From Paracoccus nototheniae (lineage in GTDB: Bacteria > Pseudomonadota > Alphaproteobacteria > Rhodobacterales > Rhodobacteraceae), in the NCBI RefSeq assembly GCF_004335005.1, contig NZ_RQRT01000051.1:1-32726 (forward strand): a stretch of 32,726 nt of DNA. The letters are read 5' to 3'. Positions 1 through 8,859 of this stretch are shown here, piece by piece. The stretch's first letter is position 1. Each line of letters opens with the position of its first letter. The translations under genes and the position numbers were made by a program. The notes below the pieces were generated by a model that saw only the letters and a program-made list of their open reading frames with translations, did no database searches and was not told where the DNA came from.

Positions 1-2
1 CC

Positions 3-323
3 CCAGCCCAGCTGGACACGACCACCCCCGAACAGCGCGCCGCCGCAGCCCAGACCCCGGCCAGCGCCAGTGCCGAGACGCGGCTTGGCACCACTGTCGC
101 CTCGCTTGGCAATCCGTCCGAGGGCGGGTTCTGGATCAAGACCCCGCTGGTCGATGCGCCCGCGCAGGGGCGCATCGTTAACCCGGCCACCGGCAAATCC
201 GCCCAGGTCGAGCTGCGGCCCCTGTCGGGCGGCGGCAGCGGCAGTCAGGTGTCGCTGCCCGCGCTGCAGCTGCTGGGCGTATCGCTGACCGACCTGCCGA
301 CGCTGGAGGTCTACCGCTCCTGA
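3..323 (+). CDS. C-terminal part of a small envelope protein, probably a lipoprotein (5' end outside window)
   Basis: An open frame enters from the left edge and ends at TGA 321-323, giving about 106 residues. The visible part begins with an Ala/Thr/Gln-rich linker (to about residue 27). A compact domain follows, containing LGTTVASLGNPSEGGFWIKT, then RIVNPATGKSAQVELRPL and a closing LPTLEVYRS. I recall this pattern from short Rhodobacterales lipoproteins that databases often mislabel 'D-galactarate dehydratase'; nothing in the sequence supports such an enzyme activity. The signal peptide and any lipobox cysteine would lie upstream and cannot be checked. The gene converges with the AlkD-like gene on the other strand, with 101 bases between the stops. 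Reading frame: confident. Identity: from memory only. Confidence 0.6.
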   Translation, partial: PAQLDTTTPEQRAAAAQTPASASAETRLGTTVASLGNPSEGGFWIKTPLVDAPAQGRIVNPATGKSAQVELRPLSGGGSGSQVSLPALQLLGVSLTDLPTLEVYRS

Positions 324-380
324 TCGGGGGCGGGGATGTGATCGGTCGCCGGATCTGCCGGGGGCTGGTCCGAGGGCGCA

Positions 381-417
381 GGATCTGTGGGCGCCGGATT
401 TGTGGGCGCCGGATCTG
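381..417. repeat. 15-bp tandem repeat, about 2.5 copies
   Basis: Two copies of GGATCTGTGGGCGCC (the second with one T for C) at 381-395 and 396-410 are followed by a partial third at 411-417. The period is five codons. On the minus strand, in the frame of the neighbouring AlkD-like gene but past its stop codon, the repeat reads as Asp-Pro-Ala-Pro-Thr units, which matches the acidic, proline-rich style of that protein's tail. It may be former coding sequence. Confidence 0.75.
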
Positions 418-424
418 AGGACGG

Positions 425-1153
425 CTAATCCAGCAGATCCCCGGCACCCGTGTCCGGTCCGGCCTCGGTGTCCAGCCCTGCATCCGTGTCCGGCCCGGTT
501 TCGGCCTCCGGTTCAGGCTCCGGTTCCGCCATTTCGGCCCGCGCCCCGTGCCATTGGGCGACGCGGTCGGGATCATGCTTGGCCAGATCGCGCGCCCAGA
601 TCAGCGCCGCCTGCCGGACCGCGCCATTGCGATCCGCCGACAGGCGCAGCGCGCGTTCCAGCACCATTTCCTGCACCGCGACATCCTCGGGCTTGGGATT
701 GCTCAGCTTGGCCCAGGGCAGAGTCGCCATCAGCAGACCCCGCCGCAGCCAGGGGTTGCGGCTGCCCGACCAAGCCGCGATCAGGTCCAGCCGCGCGGGC
801 TCGGCGACCAGCCTTCGCGCCAGCGCCGACATGACCGCATCGCCGATCTCGGCCCCGTCGATCTGCACCGCCCATTCCAGCAGCAGCGCCCATGCCGCGT
901 CGTCGGGCCGCATCCGGGCCTGCACCAGCAGGCGGGCGGCGGTCAGTCGCGCCTCGTGGATGTCGCTGTCCCACAGCGCGCGGGCCAGCGCCAGCCGGGC
1001 GTCAATGTCCAGCGCGCCGCGCCATTCGGCGGCCAGCGCCTCGATCTGGGCGGGGGGCACGCCCAAGGTTTCGCGGCCGCTTTTGTGGCGGGCGCTGGCG
1101 CGGGCGGCGCGTTCGGGGTCGGCCATGTCGCGCAGCCGGTCCAGTTCCTGCAT
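425..1153 (-). CDS. AlkD-like DNA alkylation repair protein (HEAT-repeat family)
   Basis: This 242-residue protein is all-helical in character and follows the layout of the DNA alkylation repair (AlkD-like) family. [12 protein letters not shown] lies at about residues 30-41, [20 protein letters not shown] at about 56-75, and the arginine-rich NPWLRRG at 133-139. The family includes AlkD of Bacillus cereus, a glycosylase that removes positively charged alkylated bases without flipping them; many members are untested. After about residue 208 comes a low-complexity tail of Glu-Pro, then Asp-Thr-Gly units, ending in LLD. The start is backed by a strong Shine-Dalgarno (AAAGGAGATC) just upstream on the minus strand. 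The stop is TAG. The gene diverges from aroA and converges with the upstream lipoprotein gene. Enzyme activity is inferred from family only. Confidence 0.75.
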   Translation of the reverse strand: MQELDRLRDMADPERAARASARHKSGRETLGVPPAQIEALAAEWRGALDIDARLALARALWDSDIHEARLTAARLLVQARMRPDDAAWALLLEWAVQIDGAEIGDAVMSALARRLVAEPARLDLIAAWSGSRNPWLRRGLLMATLPWAKLSNPKPEDVAVQEMVLERALRLSADRNGAVRQAALIWARDLAKHDPDRVAQWHGARAEMAEPEPEPEAETGPDTDAGLDTEAGPDTGAGDLLD

Positions 1154-1287
1154 CGGGATCTCCTTTGATCAGGCCCCCTTCTAGGGCCGGGCCGCCAAAG
1201 CCTCAAGATCGCCAAGCCGCAAGATCACGGTGGCAGGGCCGGGGCAGGCGGGCTAAAAGACCCGCAAAACCGCAAAAAGGGTGGCCC

Positions 1288-2625
1288 ATGTCGCATTCCG
1301 CAGAACCCCGTCCGATGACCGCCCGCCGCACCGGCCCCCTGACGGGCGAGGCGCTGGTGCCGGGCGACAAGTCGATCAGCCACCGCGCCCTGATCCTGGG
1401 CGCCATGGCGGTAGGCGAGACGCGGATCACCGGCCTTCTGGAGGGGCAGGACGTGCTGGACACCGCCCGCGCGATGCAGGCCTTCGGCGCGCAGGTCGAC
1501 CGGCACGGACCCGGCGACTGGTCGGTTCATGGCGTCGGTGTGGGCGGGTTCCGCAGCCCGGACAGCGTGATCGATTGCGGCAATTCCGGCACCGGCGTGC
1601 GGCTGATCATGGGGGCGATGGCCACCACCCCCATCACCGCGACCTTTACCGGGGATGCCAGCCTGTCACGCCGCCCGATGGCGCGGGTCACCGACCCGCT
1701 GGCGCAGTTCGGCGCCCGCTTCACGGCGCGCGACGGCGGGCGCCTGCCCATCACCATCGAAGGTGCCACCGACCCGGTCCCGGTCACCTATCACACCCCC
1801 GTGGCCAGCGCGCAGATCAAATCGGCGATCCTGCTGGCGGGCCTCAACGTCCCCGGCGACACGGTGGTGATCGAGCCTGAACCCACCCGCGATCATTCCG
1901 AACGGATGCTGGCGGGCTTCGGCGCGCAGATCCGCACCGAGACCGTCCCCGAGGGGCACAAGGTCACCCTGACCGGCCGCCCCGAACTGCGCCCGCAGCC
2001 CATCGCCGTGCCGCGCGATCCCTCCAGCGCGGCCTTTCCGGTGGCGGCGGCGCTGATCGTGCCGGGCTCGGATATCCGGGTGCCGGGCGTCAGCCGCAAT
2101 CCGACGCGGGACGGGCTGTATGTCACGCTGCTGGAGATGGGCGCCGACATCACCTTCGACAATCCCCGCGAGGAAGGCGGAGAGCCGGTGGCCGATCTGC
2201 TGGTCCGCCACGGCCCGCTGAGGGGCGTGACGGTGCCCGCCGACCGCGCCGCCAGCATGATCGACGAATTCCCGATCCTGTCGGTCATCGCCGCCTTTGC
2301 CACCGGCACGACGGTCATGAACGGCGTGGCCGAGCTGCGCGTGAAGGAAAGCGACCGCATCGACGCGATGGCGCAGGGCCTCAGGGCCAATGGCGTCCGG
2401 GTCGACGAAACGCCCGACAGCATGACCGTTCACGGCATGGCGCGCGTGCCGGGCGGCGGCCATGCCGTCACCCATCTGGACCACCGCATCGCCATGTCCT
2501 TTCTGGTCCTGGGCCTTGCCACCGACCAGCCCGTCACCATCGACGATGCCGGCCCCATCACAACCTCCTTCCCGGACTTCACCCCCCTGATGACCCTCCT
2601 CGGCGCCAGCCTTTCTTCTTCATGA
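1288..2625 (+). CDS. aroA: 3-phosphoshikimate 1-carboxyvinyltransferase (EPSP synthase)
   Basis: This enzyme joins phosphoenolpyruvate to shikimate 3-phosphate in the shikimate pathway, which feeds chorismate to the trp genes further along. The 445-residue product shows the two-lobed family pattern: [13 protein letters not shown] near residues 31-43, CGNSGTG at 97-103, [44 protein letters not shown] and [11 protein letters not shown]. These resemble class II (CP4-like) enzymes more than the E. coli type. The glycine at residue 101 sits where CP4 has the alanine that gives glyphosate tolerance. I chose ATG 1288 because AAAAAGGGTGG lies 5-12 bases upstream and family similarity starts there; the frame stays open further upstream without meaning. 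The last residues (Ser-Ser-Ser) and the TGA stop belong to a dispersed repeat. Confidence 0.97.
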   Translation: MSHSAEPRPMTARRTGPLTGEALVPGDKSISHRALILGAMAVGETRITGLLEGQDVLDTARAMQAFGAQVDRHGPGDWSVHGVGVGGFRSPDSVIDCGNSGTGVRLIMGAMATTPITATFTGDASLSRRPMARVTDPLAQFGARFTARDGGRLPITIEGATDPVPVTYHTPVASAQIKSAILLAGLNVPGDTVVIEPEPTRDHSERMLAGFGAQIRTETVPEGHKVTLTGRPELRPQPIAVPRDPSSAAFPVAAALIVPGSDIRVPGVSRNPTRDGLYVTLLEMGADITFDNPREEGGEPVADLLVRHGPLRGVTVPADRAASMIDEFPILSVIAAFATGTTVMNGVAELRVKESDRIDAMAQGLRANGVRVDETPDSMTVHGMARVPGGGHAVTHLDHRIAMSFLVLGLATDQPVTIDDAGPITTSFPDFTPLMTLLGASLSSS

Positions 2626-2670
2626 AAATATCCCGGGGGGGAGTCCGCAGGACGGGGGGCAGCGCCCCCC
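2613..2670 (+). repeat. Dispersed intergenic repeat, copy 1 (overlaps the aroA stop)
   Basis: A 25-base block (2613-2637) that begins with TTCTTCTTCATGA and ends in CCCGGG is identical to the reverse complement of 18103-18127. Some 16 bases later both copies carry the block GGACGGGGGGCAGCGCCCC (here from 2650). The two copies have the same orientation relative to the gene they follow. Both supply that gene's terminal serine codons and TGA stop. Here the 3' block forms the GC hairpin listed as a terminator. Confidence 0.85.
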
Positions 2671-2680
2671 TCTTTCTCTC
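2654..2680 (+). terminator. Probable terminator of aroA
   Basis: Perfect 7-bp arms GGGGGGC (2654-2660) and GCCCCCC (2664-2670) enclose a 3-base loop and are followed by the pyrimidine-rich TCTTTCTCTC. It stands between the convergent genes aroA and prpE and is part of the dispersed repeat. The T run is short, so termination strength is uncertain. Confidence 0.6.
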
Positions 2681-4571
2681 AGCCCTCCACAGGATACCCT
2701 ACGCTCGCCAGCGCCACCCGGATCTCGTCCAGAATGGCCGGATCGTCGATGGTGGCAGGCGCCTTGACCGTCTCTCCATCCGCGATCCTGGCCATGGTGG
2801 CGCGCAGGATCTTGCCCGATCGGGTCTTGGGCAGACGCTCGACCACGCAGGCGGTGCGAAAGGCCGCGACCGGGCCGATCTGGTCGCGGACCATGCGCAC
2901 GACCTCGGCCACGATTTGCGCGGGCTCGGTCGTGATCCCTTTCTTGAGGCATAGCAGCCCAAGCGGCGCCTGACCCTTCAGCGCATCGGCGACCCCGATC
3001 ACCGCGCATTCGGCGACGGCGGGATGGGCCGACAGAACCTCTTCCATGGCGCCGGTGGACAGGCGGTGGCCCGCCACGTTGATCACGTCATCGGTGCGCG
3101 CCATGATATAGACATAGCCGTCCGCATCGACATAGCCCGCATCGCCTGTCTCGTAGAAACCGGGGAAATGCTGCAGATAGGCTTTGTCGAACCGGCTTTC
3201 GGCATTCCACAGCGTCGGCAGGGTGCCGGGCGGCAAGGGCAGGCGCAGCACGATGGCGCCAAGCGTGCCGGGGGCGACGGGATGGCCGGCCTCGTCCAGA
3301 ACCTGCACGTCATAGCCGGGCATGGGCAGCGCCGGGCTGCCCTTTCTGACCGGCAGCAGGCCGGCGCCAAGCGGGTTGGCGGCGATCGGCCAGCCGGTCT
3401 CGGTCTGCCACCAATGGTCGATCACCGGCACGTTCAGGCGATCCTCGGCCCAGGTGATCGTGTCGGGATCGGCGCGCTCTCCGGCCAGAAACATCGCCTT
3501 GAGGCCCGACAGATCATGACCCGCCACCAGATCGCCCTGCGGATCGTCGCGCTTGACGGCGCGGATGGCGGTGGGGGCGGTGAAAAAGCTTTTGACCTTA
3601 TGTTCGGCGATCACCCGCCAGAAGGTGCCCGCATCGGGGGTGCCCACCGGCTTGCCCTCGAACACCACGGTGGTGGCGCCCGCGATCAGCGGACCATAGA
3701 CGATATAGCTGTGCCCCACGACCCAGCCCACATCCGAGGCGACCCAGAACACATCCCCCGGCCCGATATCGTAGATGTTCGGCACGCTCCAGGCCAGCGC
3801 GACCAGATGGCCTGCGGTGTGGCGCACCACGCCTTTGGGCTGACCGGTCGTCCCCGAGGTATAAAGGATATAGGCCGGATGGTTGCCCGTCACAGGGACG
3901 CAATCCACGGGCGAGGCGGCCTCCACCGCCGCATCCCAGTCCAGATCGCGGCCCGGCGTCATCTCGCCCGCGCATTCGGGGCGCTGAAAGACGATGGTCA
4001 GGTCGGGCTTGTGGGTGGCCTCGGCGATGGCGCGGTCCATCAGCGGCTTGTAGGGGACGATCCGCCCCGGCTCCAACCCGCAGCTTGCGGCGATGATCGC
4101 CCGGGGTTTGGCGTCGTCGATGCGCACCGCCAGCTCATGCGCCGCAAAGCCGCCGAAAACCACCGAATGGATCGCGCCGATCCGGGCGCAGGCCAGCATC
4201 GCCTGCAACGCCTGCGGGATCATCGGCATATAGATGATCACCCGGTCGCCCTTGCCGATGCCATGCGCGGCCAGCACCCCCGCCAGCCGCGCCACGCTGT
4301 CCTGCAATTGGGCATAGGTCAGTCTGGTGACGCTGCCGGTCATCGGGCTGTCATGGATCACCGCCAGCCGGTCGCCGTGACCCGCCGCCACATGCCGGTC
4401 CAGCGCGTTCCAGCAGGTGTTGACCATGCCATCGGCGAACCATTCCCCCGCAGGCCCCTGATCGAAAAAGGCGCGGCTTGGCGGGGTGGTCCAGTCGATC
4501 GCCTGACTGGCCTGCATCCAGAACGCCTCGGGATCGGCTTTCCAGCGGGCATAGATCTGATGATAGGACAT
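2679..4571 (-). CDS. prpE: Propionyl-CoA synthetase (acetyl-CoA synthetase family)
   Basis: This acyl-CoA ligase makes propionyl-CoA (and probably acetyl-CoA) from the free acid, ATP and CoA through an acyl-AMP intermediate. The 630 residues match PrpE length. Visible motifs are the N-terminal ACS cap (YHQIYARWKADPEAFW), the ATP-binding loop YTSGTTGQPKGVVR (237-250), WWQTETGWPI, YETGDAGYVDADGYVYIMAR, and the C-terminal LPKTRSGKILRATM. In that last motif Lys587 is the conserved adenylation lysine and usual acetylation target. ATG 4571 is preferred to an in-frame upstream start because GGAGGGGG lies directly before it and homology begins at this Met. It follows maeB on the same strand after 188 bases holding a terminator and TTTGCAAA sites, so it is probably transcribed on its own. 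Acetate versus propionate preference cannot be settled from sequence alone. Confidence 0.9.
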   Translation of the reverse strand: MSYHQIYARWKADPEAFWMQASQAIDWTTPPSRAFFDQGPAGEWFADGMVNTCWNALDRHVAAGHGDRLAVIHDSPMTGSVTRLTYAQLQDSVARLAGVLAAHGIGKGDRVIIYMPMIPQALQAMLACARIGAIHSVVFGGFAAHELAVRIDDAKPRAIIAASCGLEPGRIVPYKPLMDRAIAEATHKPDLTIVFQRPECAGEMTPGRDLDWDAAVEAASPVDCVPVTGNHPAYILYTSGTTGQPKGVVRHTAGHLVALAWSVPNIYDIGPGDVFWVASDVGWVVGHSYIVYGPLIAGATTVVFEGKPVGTPDAGTFWRVIAEHKVKSFFTAPTAIRAVKRDDPQGDLVAGHDLSGLKAMFLAGERADPDTITWAEDRLNVPVIDHWWQTETGWPIAANPLGAGLLPVRKGSPALPMPGYDVQVLDEAGHPVAPGTLGAIVLRLPLPPGTLPTLWNAESRFDKAYLQHFPGFYETGDAGYVDADGYVYIMARTDDVINVAGHRLSTGAMEEVLSAHPAVAECAVIGVADALKGQAPLGLLCLKKGITTEPAQIVAEVVRMVRDQIGPVAAFRTACVVERLPKTRSGKILRATMARIADGETVKAPATIDDPAILDEIRVALASVGYPVEG

Positions 4572-4666
4572 GACGCTCCCCCTCCAAGGAATGACGATTT
4601 GTGTCGCAGGAAGGGGGGCGTCGCGCAACCTTGTTAGCGTCCAGACCAGGCCGGGCGCAGCACTAT

Positions 4667-4745
4667 TTTGCAACTTTCAGGGCCAGTAGTTTGCAAAAGA
4701 AACGGCGCCGCAAAGGATCTTTGCCGCGCCGCCATATTTTGCAAA
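4667..4745. promoter_or_regulatory. Cluster of TTTGCAA(A/C) half-sites upstream of prpE
   Basis: TTTGCAAC at 4667-4674, TTTGCAAA at 4690-4697 and TTTGCAAA at 4738-4745 all lie in the maeB-prpE gap. The first two have centres 23 bp apart, about two helical turns. From memory, regulators of the short-chain fatty acyl-CoA family (RamB, PccR, MccR) bind TTTGCAAA-type sites and control acetate and propionate genes in actinobacteria and Rhodobacteraceae. The fit with a propionyl-CoA synthetase is good. The spacing is not the close double site I remember for PccR, so which regulator binds, and whether it activates or represses, is open. Confidence 0.55.
4692..4730 (-). terminator. Rho-independent terminator of maeB
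   Basis: On the minus strand the sequence folds with arms 4719-4730 and 4704-4715 (11 of 12 pairs, one C-C mismatch) around a 3-base loop. It is followed by GTTTCTTTTGC. It sits 30-68 bases past the maeB stop. Its T-rich tail overlaps the TTTGCAAA half-site at 4690-4697. Confidence 0.75.
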
Positions 4746-4759
4746 CCAGACCGGCAGGA

Positions 4760-7039
4760 TCAGCCGTAATGGGTGACCGGGGTGCCTGCCAGAACGCTCA
4801 TGTTCAGCAGGCCGCGCGTGGTGATGGATGGGGTGACGATATGGGCGCGGTTGCCCATCCCCATCAGGATCGGCCCGACCTCCAGCCCGCCCGCGCGCAT
4901 CTTCAGCGCGTTCCTGACGCCCGAGGCCGCGTCCGTGCCCGCAAAGATCAGCACATTGGCCACGCCTTCCAGCCGCGATCCGGGGAAGATGCGTTCGCGC
5001 AGCTCCGGGTCCAGCGCGGCATCGACATGCATCTCTCCGTCATACATGAAATCGGGCTGACGGGCGTCCAGCAGAGCCAGAGCCTCGCGCATCTTGCGGC
5101 CCGAATAGCTGTCGGTATTGCCGAATTGCGAATGGCTGCACAGCGCGATCCGGGGCGGCAGGCCAAAGCGGCGGACATGGCGCGCGGCGCCCAGAACGGT
5201 TTCCATCACCTGCTGGGGGGTGGGGTCGTTGTGGCATTGCGTGTCGGCAATGAACAAAGGCCCGTCTTCCAGAATGATCATCGACAGCGCGCCGGTGGGC
5301 GTGCATCCGTCGCGGCCCAGAATCTGGCGGACATATTGCAAATGCCAGCTGTATTGCCCGAACGTGCCGCAGATCAGGCTGTCAGCCTCGCCCCGGTGAA
5401 CCATGACGGCGCCGATGGCGGTGGTGTTGGTGCGCATGATCGCGCGGGCGATGTCGGGGCTGACCCCGCGCCGGGCCATCAGCCCGTGATAGGTTTCCCA
5501 GTAATCGCGATAGCGGGGATCGTTTTCGGGGTTCACGATCTCGAAATCGACTTCGGGGCGGATGGGCAGGCCCGCGCGTTCGGCGCGGGTGGCGATCACG
5601 TCGGGGCGGCCGATCAGGATCGGCACGTCGGTGGTTTCCTCCAGCATCGCATTGGCGGCGCGCAGCACGCGTTCATCCTCGCCCTCGGCAAAGACGATGC
5701 GACGGGTGACGGTCGCGGCGGCTTCGAAGACCGGGCGCATGATCAGCCCCGAGCGGAAGACCGAATCATCCAGCTTCTGCTTGTAGGCGGTCAGATCGGG
5801 CAGCGGGCGCGAGGCGACCCCGGTTTCCATCGCGGCCTGCGCCACGGCGCTGCTGACTACGCCCATCAGGCGCGGATCGAAGGGCTTGGGGATCAGGTAT
5901 TCGGGACCGAAGGTCAGCGTCTCGCCGCGATAGGCGGTGGCGGCCTCGGCTGCGGTGGTGGCGCGGGCCAGGGCGGCGATGCCTTCGATGCAGGCGATCT
6001 TCATCTCATCGTTGATGGTTGTGGCGCCCACATCCAGCGCGCCGCGGAAGATGAAGGGGAAACACAGGACGTTGTTGACCTGATTGGGAAAATCGCTGCG
6101 GCCTGTGGCGATGATCGCGTCAGGGGCGACGGCGCGGGCGGCGTCGGGGTCGATTTCCGGATTGGGGTTGGCCAGCGCGAAGATGATCGGGCGCGGCGCC
6201 ATGCGGCCCACCATCTCGGGCGTCAGGACGCCGGGACCGGACAGGCCCAGAAACAGATCGGCGCCGTCGATCACATCGGCCAGCGCGCGCTTGTCCGAGG
6301 CCTGCGCATAAGCGGCCTTTTGCGGGTTCATGTCGACCTCGCGGCCCTGATGGACCAGTCCGTGAATGTCGCACAGCCAGACGTTTTCGCGTTTCACGCC
6401 CAGCTTCAGCAGCATGTCCAGACAGGCGATGCCCGCCGCCCCACCGCCGGTGGACACGATGCGGATATCCTCGAATGCCTTGCCCGCAATGCGCAGCGCA
6501 TTGGTGGCCGCAGCGCCCACGACAATCGCGGTGCCGTGCTGGTCGTCGTGAAAGACCGGAATGTTCATCCGTTCGCGGCAGATCTGTTCGACGATGAAAC
6601 AGTCGGGGGCCTTGATATCCTCAAGGTTGATGGCGCCGAAGGTGGGTTCCAGCGCGCAGACGATCTCGGCCAGCTTATGGGGGTCGGGCTCGTTCAACTC
6701 GATGTCGAAACAGTCGATATTGGCGAATTTCTTGAACAGGACCGCCTTGCCCTCCATCACCGGCTTGGAGGCCAGCGCGCCGATATTGCCCAGACCCAGC
6801 ACGGCGGTGCCGTTGGTGACCACGCCCACCAGATTGCCCTTGGTGGTATAGCGGGCGGCGGTGGCGGGGTCTGCCTTGATCTCCAGACAGGCTTCGGCGA
6901 CGCCGGGGGAATAGGCACGGGCCAGATCGCGGCCATTCGCCATGGGCTTGGTCGCCCGGATCTCCAGTTTGCCCGGCCGTGGGAATTCGTGATAATCCAG
7001 CGCCGCCTGTCGTGCGCTGTCCTGCCTGCGTTCTTCCAT
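4760..7039 (-). CDS. maeB: NADP-dependent malic enzyme with C-terminal phosphotransacetylase-like domain
   Basis: This enzyme decarboxylates malate to pyruvate and makes NADPH, which matters during growth on acetate, propionate or C4 acids. At 759 residues it has the two-part MaeB layout. The malic enzyme half (about 1-430) has [13 protein letters not shown], the [14 protein letters not shown] segment, [11 protein letters not shown] and the NAD(P)-binding [16 protein letters not shown]. The C-terminal half (about 440-759) resembles phosphate acetyltransferase ([33 protein letters not shown]). In the family this half generally serves in acetyl-CoA control and assembly rather than as an enzyme. 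The start has GGAGGGGC just upstream. It diverges from cdd, and a terminator follows it. The adjacent prpE suggests a shared role in short-chain acid metabolism. Confidence 0.95.
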   Translation of the reverse strand: MEERRQDSARQAALDYHEFPRPGKLEIRATKPMANGRDLARAYSPGVAEACLEIKADPATAARYTTKGNLVGVVTNGTAVLGLGNIGALASKPVMEGKAVLFKKFANIDCFDIELNEPDPHKLAEIVCALEPTFGAINLEDIKAPDCFIVEQICRERMNIPVFHDDQHGTAIVVGAAATNALRIAGKAFEDIRIVSTGGGAAGIACLDMLLKLGVKRENVWLCDIHGLVHQGREVDMNPQKAAYAQASDKRALADVIDGADLFLGLSGPGVLTPEMVGRMAPRPIIFALANPNPEIDPDAARAVAPDAIIATGRSDFPNQVNNVLCFPFIFRGALDVGATTINDEMKIACIEGIAALARATTAAEAATAYRGETLTFGPEYLIPKPFDPRLMGVVSSAVAQAAMETGVASRPLPDLTAYKQKLDDSVFRSGLIMRPVFEAAATVTRRIVFAEGEDERVLRAANAMLEETTDVPILIGRPDVIATRAERAGLPIRPEVDFEIVNPENDPRYRDYWETYHGLMARRGVSPDIARAIMRTNTTAIGAVMVHRGEADSLICGTFGQYSWHLQYVRQILGRDGCTPTGALSMIILEDGPLFIADTQCHNDPTPQQVMETVLGAARHVRRFGLPPRIALCSHSQFGNTDSYSGRKMREALALLDARQPDFMYDGEMHVDAALDPELRERIFPGSRLEGVANVLIFAGTDAASGVRNALKMRAGGLEVGPILMGMGNRAHIVTPSITTRGLLNMSVLAGTPVTHYG

Positions 7040-7177
7040 CTTCGCCCCTCCGGTTTCGGAATTGGTTGACCGTTAAACCATATTCCGGGCGACGAACAGA
7101 AGGCTTGTGGCGCGCCAGCGCCTTGCGCCCCGATCCGCCCCGGCGCAGATTGGCGCCACTGTGACGAAAGGCGGATC
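7040..7177. other. Divergent intergenic region between maeB and cdd
   Basis: This 138-base gap must hold promoters for maeB (-) and the cdd operon (+). I see one small inverted repeat, TGGTT (7064-7068) and AACCA (7077-7081) with an 8-base spacer, 25-42 bases in front of maeB. I could not assign convincing -35/-10 pairs. Confidence 0.4.
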
Positions 7178-7570
7178 ATGTCATTGCTGGATGCGGCGCG
7201 CGACGTGCGCGAACGGGCCTATGTGCCCTATTCGAAATTCAAGGTGGGGGCGGCGATCCGGGGGGCCTCGGGCGCCATCTATCGCGGCTGCAACGTGGAA
7301 AACGTGGCATACCCCGAGGGCACCTGCGCCGAGGCCGGGGCCATCGCCGCGATGGTCGCCGCAGGCGAGACGCGCCTGACCGAGGTCGCGGTCATCGCCG
7401 ACAGCCCCAGCCCGGTGCCCCCCTGCGGCGGTTGCCGCCAGAAGCTGGCCGAATTTGCCAATGCGGACGTGCCGGTTCTGCTGGCCACCACCGATGGCGC
7501 GGAAATGCGCACCACGGTCGGCGATCTGCTGCCGGGCCGTTTCGATGCGGGCCATATGGCGCGCACATGA
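7178..7570 (+). CDS. cdd: Cytidine deaminase
   Basis: It converts cytidine and deoxycytidine to uridine and deoxyuridine, the entry step for pyrimidine salvage. The 130-residue length fits the small tetrameric class. Zinc site and catalytic motifs are intact: CNVEN at 38-42, TCAEAGAI (Cys50 ligand, Glu52 proton carrier) and PPCGGCRQ (Cys83, Cys86). It is the first gene of a five-gene salvage operon. Its stop overlaps the deoA start as ATGA (7567-7570). The start has only a modest ribosome site (AAAGGCGG). Confidence 0.96.
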   Translation: MSLLDAARDVRERAYVPYSKFKVGAAIRGASGAIYRGCNVENVAYPEGTCAEAGAIAAMVAAGETRLTEVAVIADSPSPVPPCGGCRQKLAEFANADVPVLLATTDGAEMRTTVGDLLPGRFDAGHMART

Positions 7571-8859
7571 CCGATCCGCGTCCGGTGATCTCGGCGGTGC
7601 GCGACGGGCGCGGGCTGGACGGGCCGGGGGCGGCGCTGATCGCGCAGGGGCTGGCCGATGGCTCGGTCAGCGATGCGCAGGCGGGGGCCTTTGCCATGGC
7701 GGTGCTGACGCGTGGCGTGGGCCCTGCGGGCCGCGTCGCACTGACCCGGGCGATGCGCGATTCGGGCCATGTGCTGCAATGGGATCTGTCGGGGCCGGTG
7801 GTCGACAAGCATTCGACCGGCGGCATCGGCGATACGGTCAGTCTGGTGCTGGCGCCGCTGCTGGCGGCGCGGGGCGTCTTCGTGCCGATGATCTCGGGGC
7901 GGGGCCTCGGCCATACCGGCGGCACGCTGGACAAGCTGGAGGCGATCCCCGGCTATCTGTGCGATCAGCCCGAGGGTGATTTCCGCCGCATCGTGCGGAC
8001 CGTCGGTTGCGCCATCGTGGCCGCGACCGGCGATGTCGCGCCTGCCGACCGGCGGCTTTACGCGATCCGCGACGAATCGGGGACGGTGGAATCCATCGAC
8101 CTGATCACCGCATCCATCCTGTCCAAGAAACTGGCGGCGGGGCTGGATGCGCTGGTGCTGGACGTCAAGGCGGGGTCTGGCGCGATCCTGAAGAAGCCCG
8201 ACAGCGCCGCCCGGCTGGCCCATGCGCTGGTGGAAACCGCGAATGGCGCGGGCTGCCGCACATCTGCGCTGATCACCGATATGGACCAGCCGCTGGCCCG
8301 CAGCGCGGGTAATGCGCTGGAGGTGGCCGAGGCGATGCGCGTGCTGCACGGCCAGCCCGGCGCGCTGCGTGATCTGACGCTGGCGCTGGCCGCCGAATGC
8401 CTGCAGCTGGCGGGTCTGTCGCCCGACGGGCTGGAGGCTTTGCTGGACAACGGCACCGCCGCCGAGATTTTTGGCCGCATGGTCGCCGCTCAGGGCGGGC
8501 CGCGCGATCTGATGGACCGGCCCGACGCGCATCTGGCCCGTGCGCCGGTCATCGTGCCCGTGCCCATCCCCGCGGGACAACCTGCGGCACAAGTCGGGCG
8601 CATCGACGTGACCGCGCTTGGTCATGCCGTGCTGGCCCTTGGCGGGGGGCGGGTGCGCGCGGGCGAACGCATCGACCACCGCGTCGGTCTGGACCGGATG
8701 GTAAGGCTGGGCGAGGCGGTCGGCCCCGACCACCCGCTGGCCATGGTCCATGCCGCCGATGACACCGCCGCCCAGATCGCCGTCGCCGCCGTGCAGGCCG
8801 CCTATACCTTGGGCGAGGGCGCGCCCGGCCCGCTGATCCGCGACCGGATCACCGCATGA
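7567..8859 (+). CDS. deoA: Thymidine phosphorylase
   Basis: It splits thymidine (and deoxyuridine) with phosphate to give the base and deoxyribose 1-phosphate, which DeoB next door then handles. The 430 residues carry the family signature: VVDKHSTGGIGDTVSLVLAP, SGRGLGHTGGTLDKLEAIPG and LDVKAGSGAILK. ATG 7567 overlaps the cdd stop by four bases; the frame is open further upstream but similarity begins here. It ends in an ATGA overlap with deoB. Tight overlaps imply translational coupling along the operon. Confidence 0.95.
   Translation: MTDPRPVISAVRDGRGLDGPGAALIAQGLADGSVSDAQAGAFAMAVLTRGVGPAGRVALTRAMRDSGHVLQWDLSGPVVDKHSTGGIGDTVSLVLAPLLAARGVFVPMISGRGLGHTGGTLDKLEAIPGYLCDQPEGDFRRIVRTVGCAIVAATGDVAPADRRLYAIRDESGTVESIDLITASILSKKLAAGLDALVLDVKAGSGAILKKPDSAARLAHALVETANGAGCRTSALITDMDQPLARSAGNALEVAEAMRVLHGQPGALRDLTLALAAECLQLAGLSPDGLEALLDNGTAAEIFGRMVAAQGGPRDLMDRPDAHLARAPVIVPVPIPAGQPAAQVGRIDVTALGHAVLALGGGRVRAGERIDHRVGLDRMVRLGEAVGPDHPLAMVHAADDTAAQIAVAAVQAAYTLGEGAPGPLIRDRITA

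Noticed and set aside
892..1287. Upstream extension of the aroA frame by about 130 codons.
   Set aside because: It overlaps the AlkD-like gene on the other strand and is Arg/Pro/Gly-rich without family similarity. ATG 1288 has a good ribosome site.
4601..7069. Very long open frame (822 codons) on the plus strand, opposite maeB; similar long frames lie opposite prpE, deoA and the ppiD-like gene.
   Set aside because: They are mirror frames caused by high G+C codon third positions. Their translations are low in normal domain patterns and rich in Arg, His, Gly and Gln, while the other strand holds complete known enzymes.
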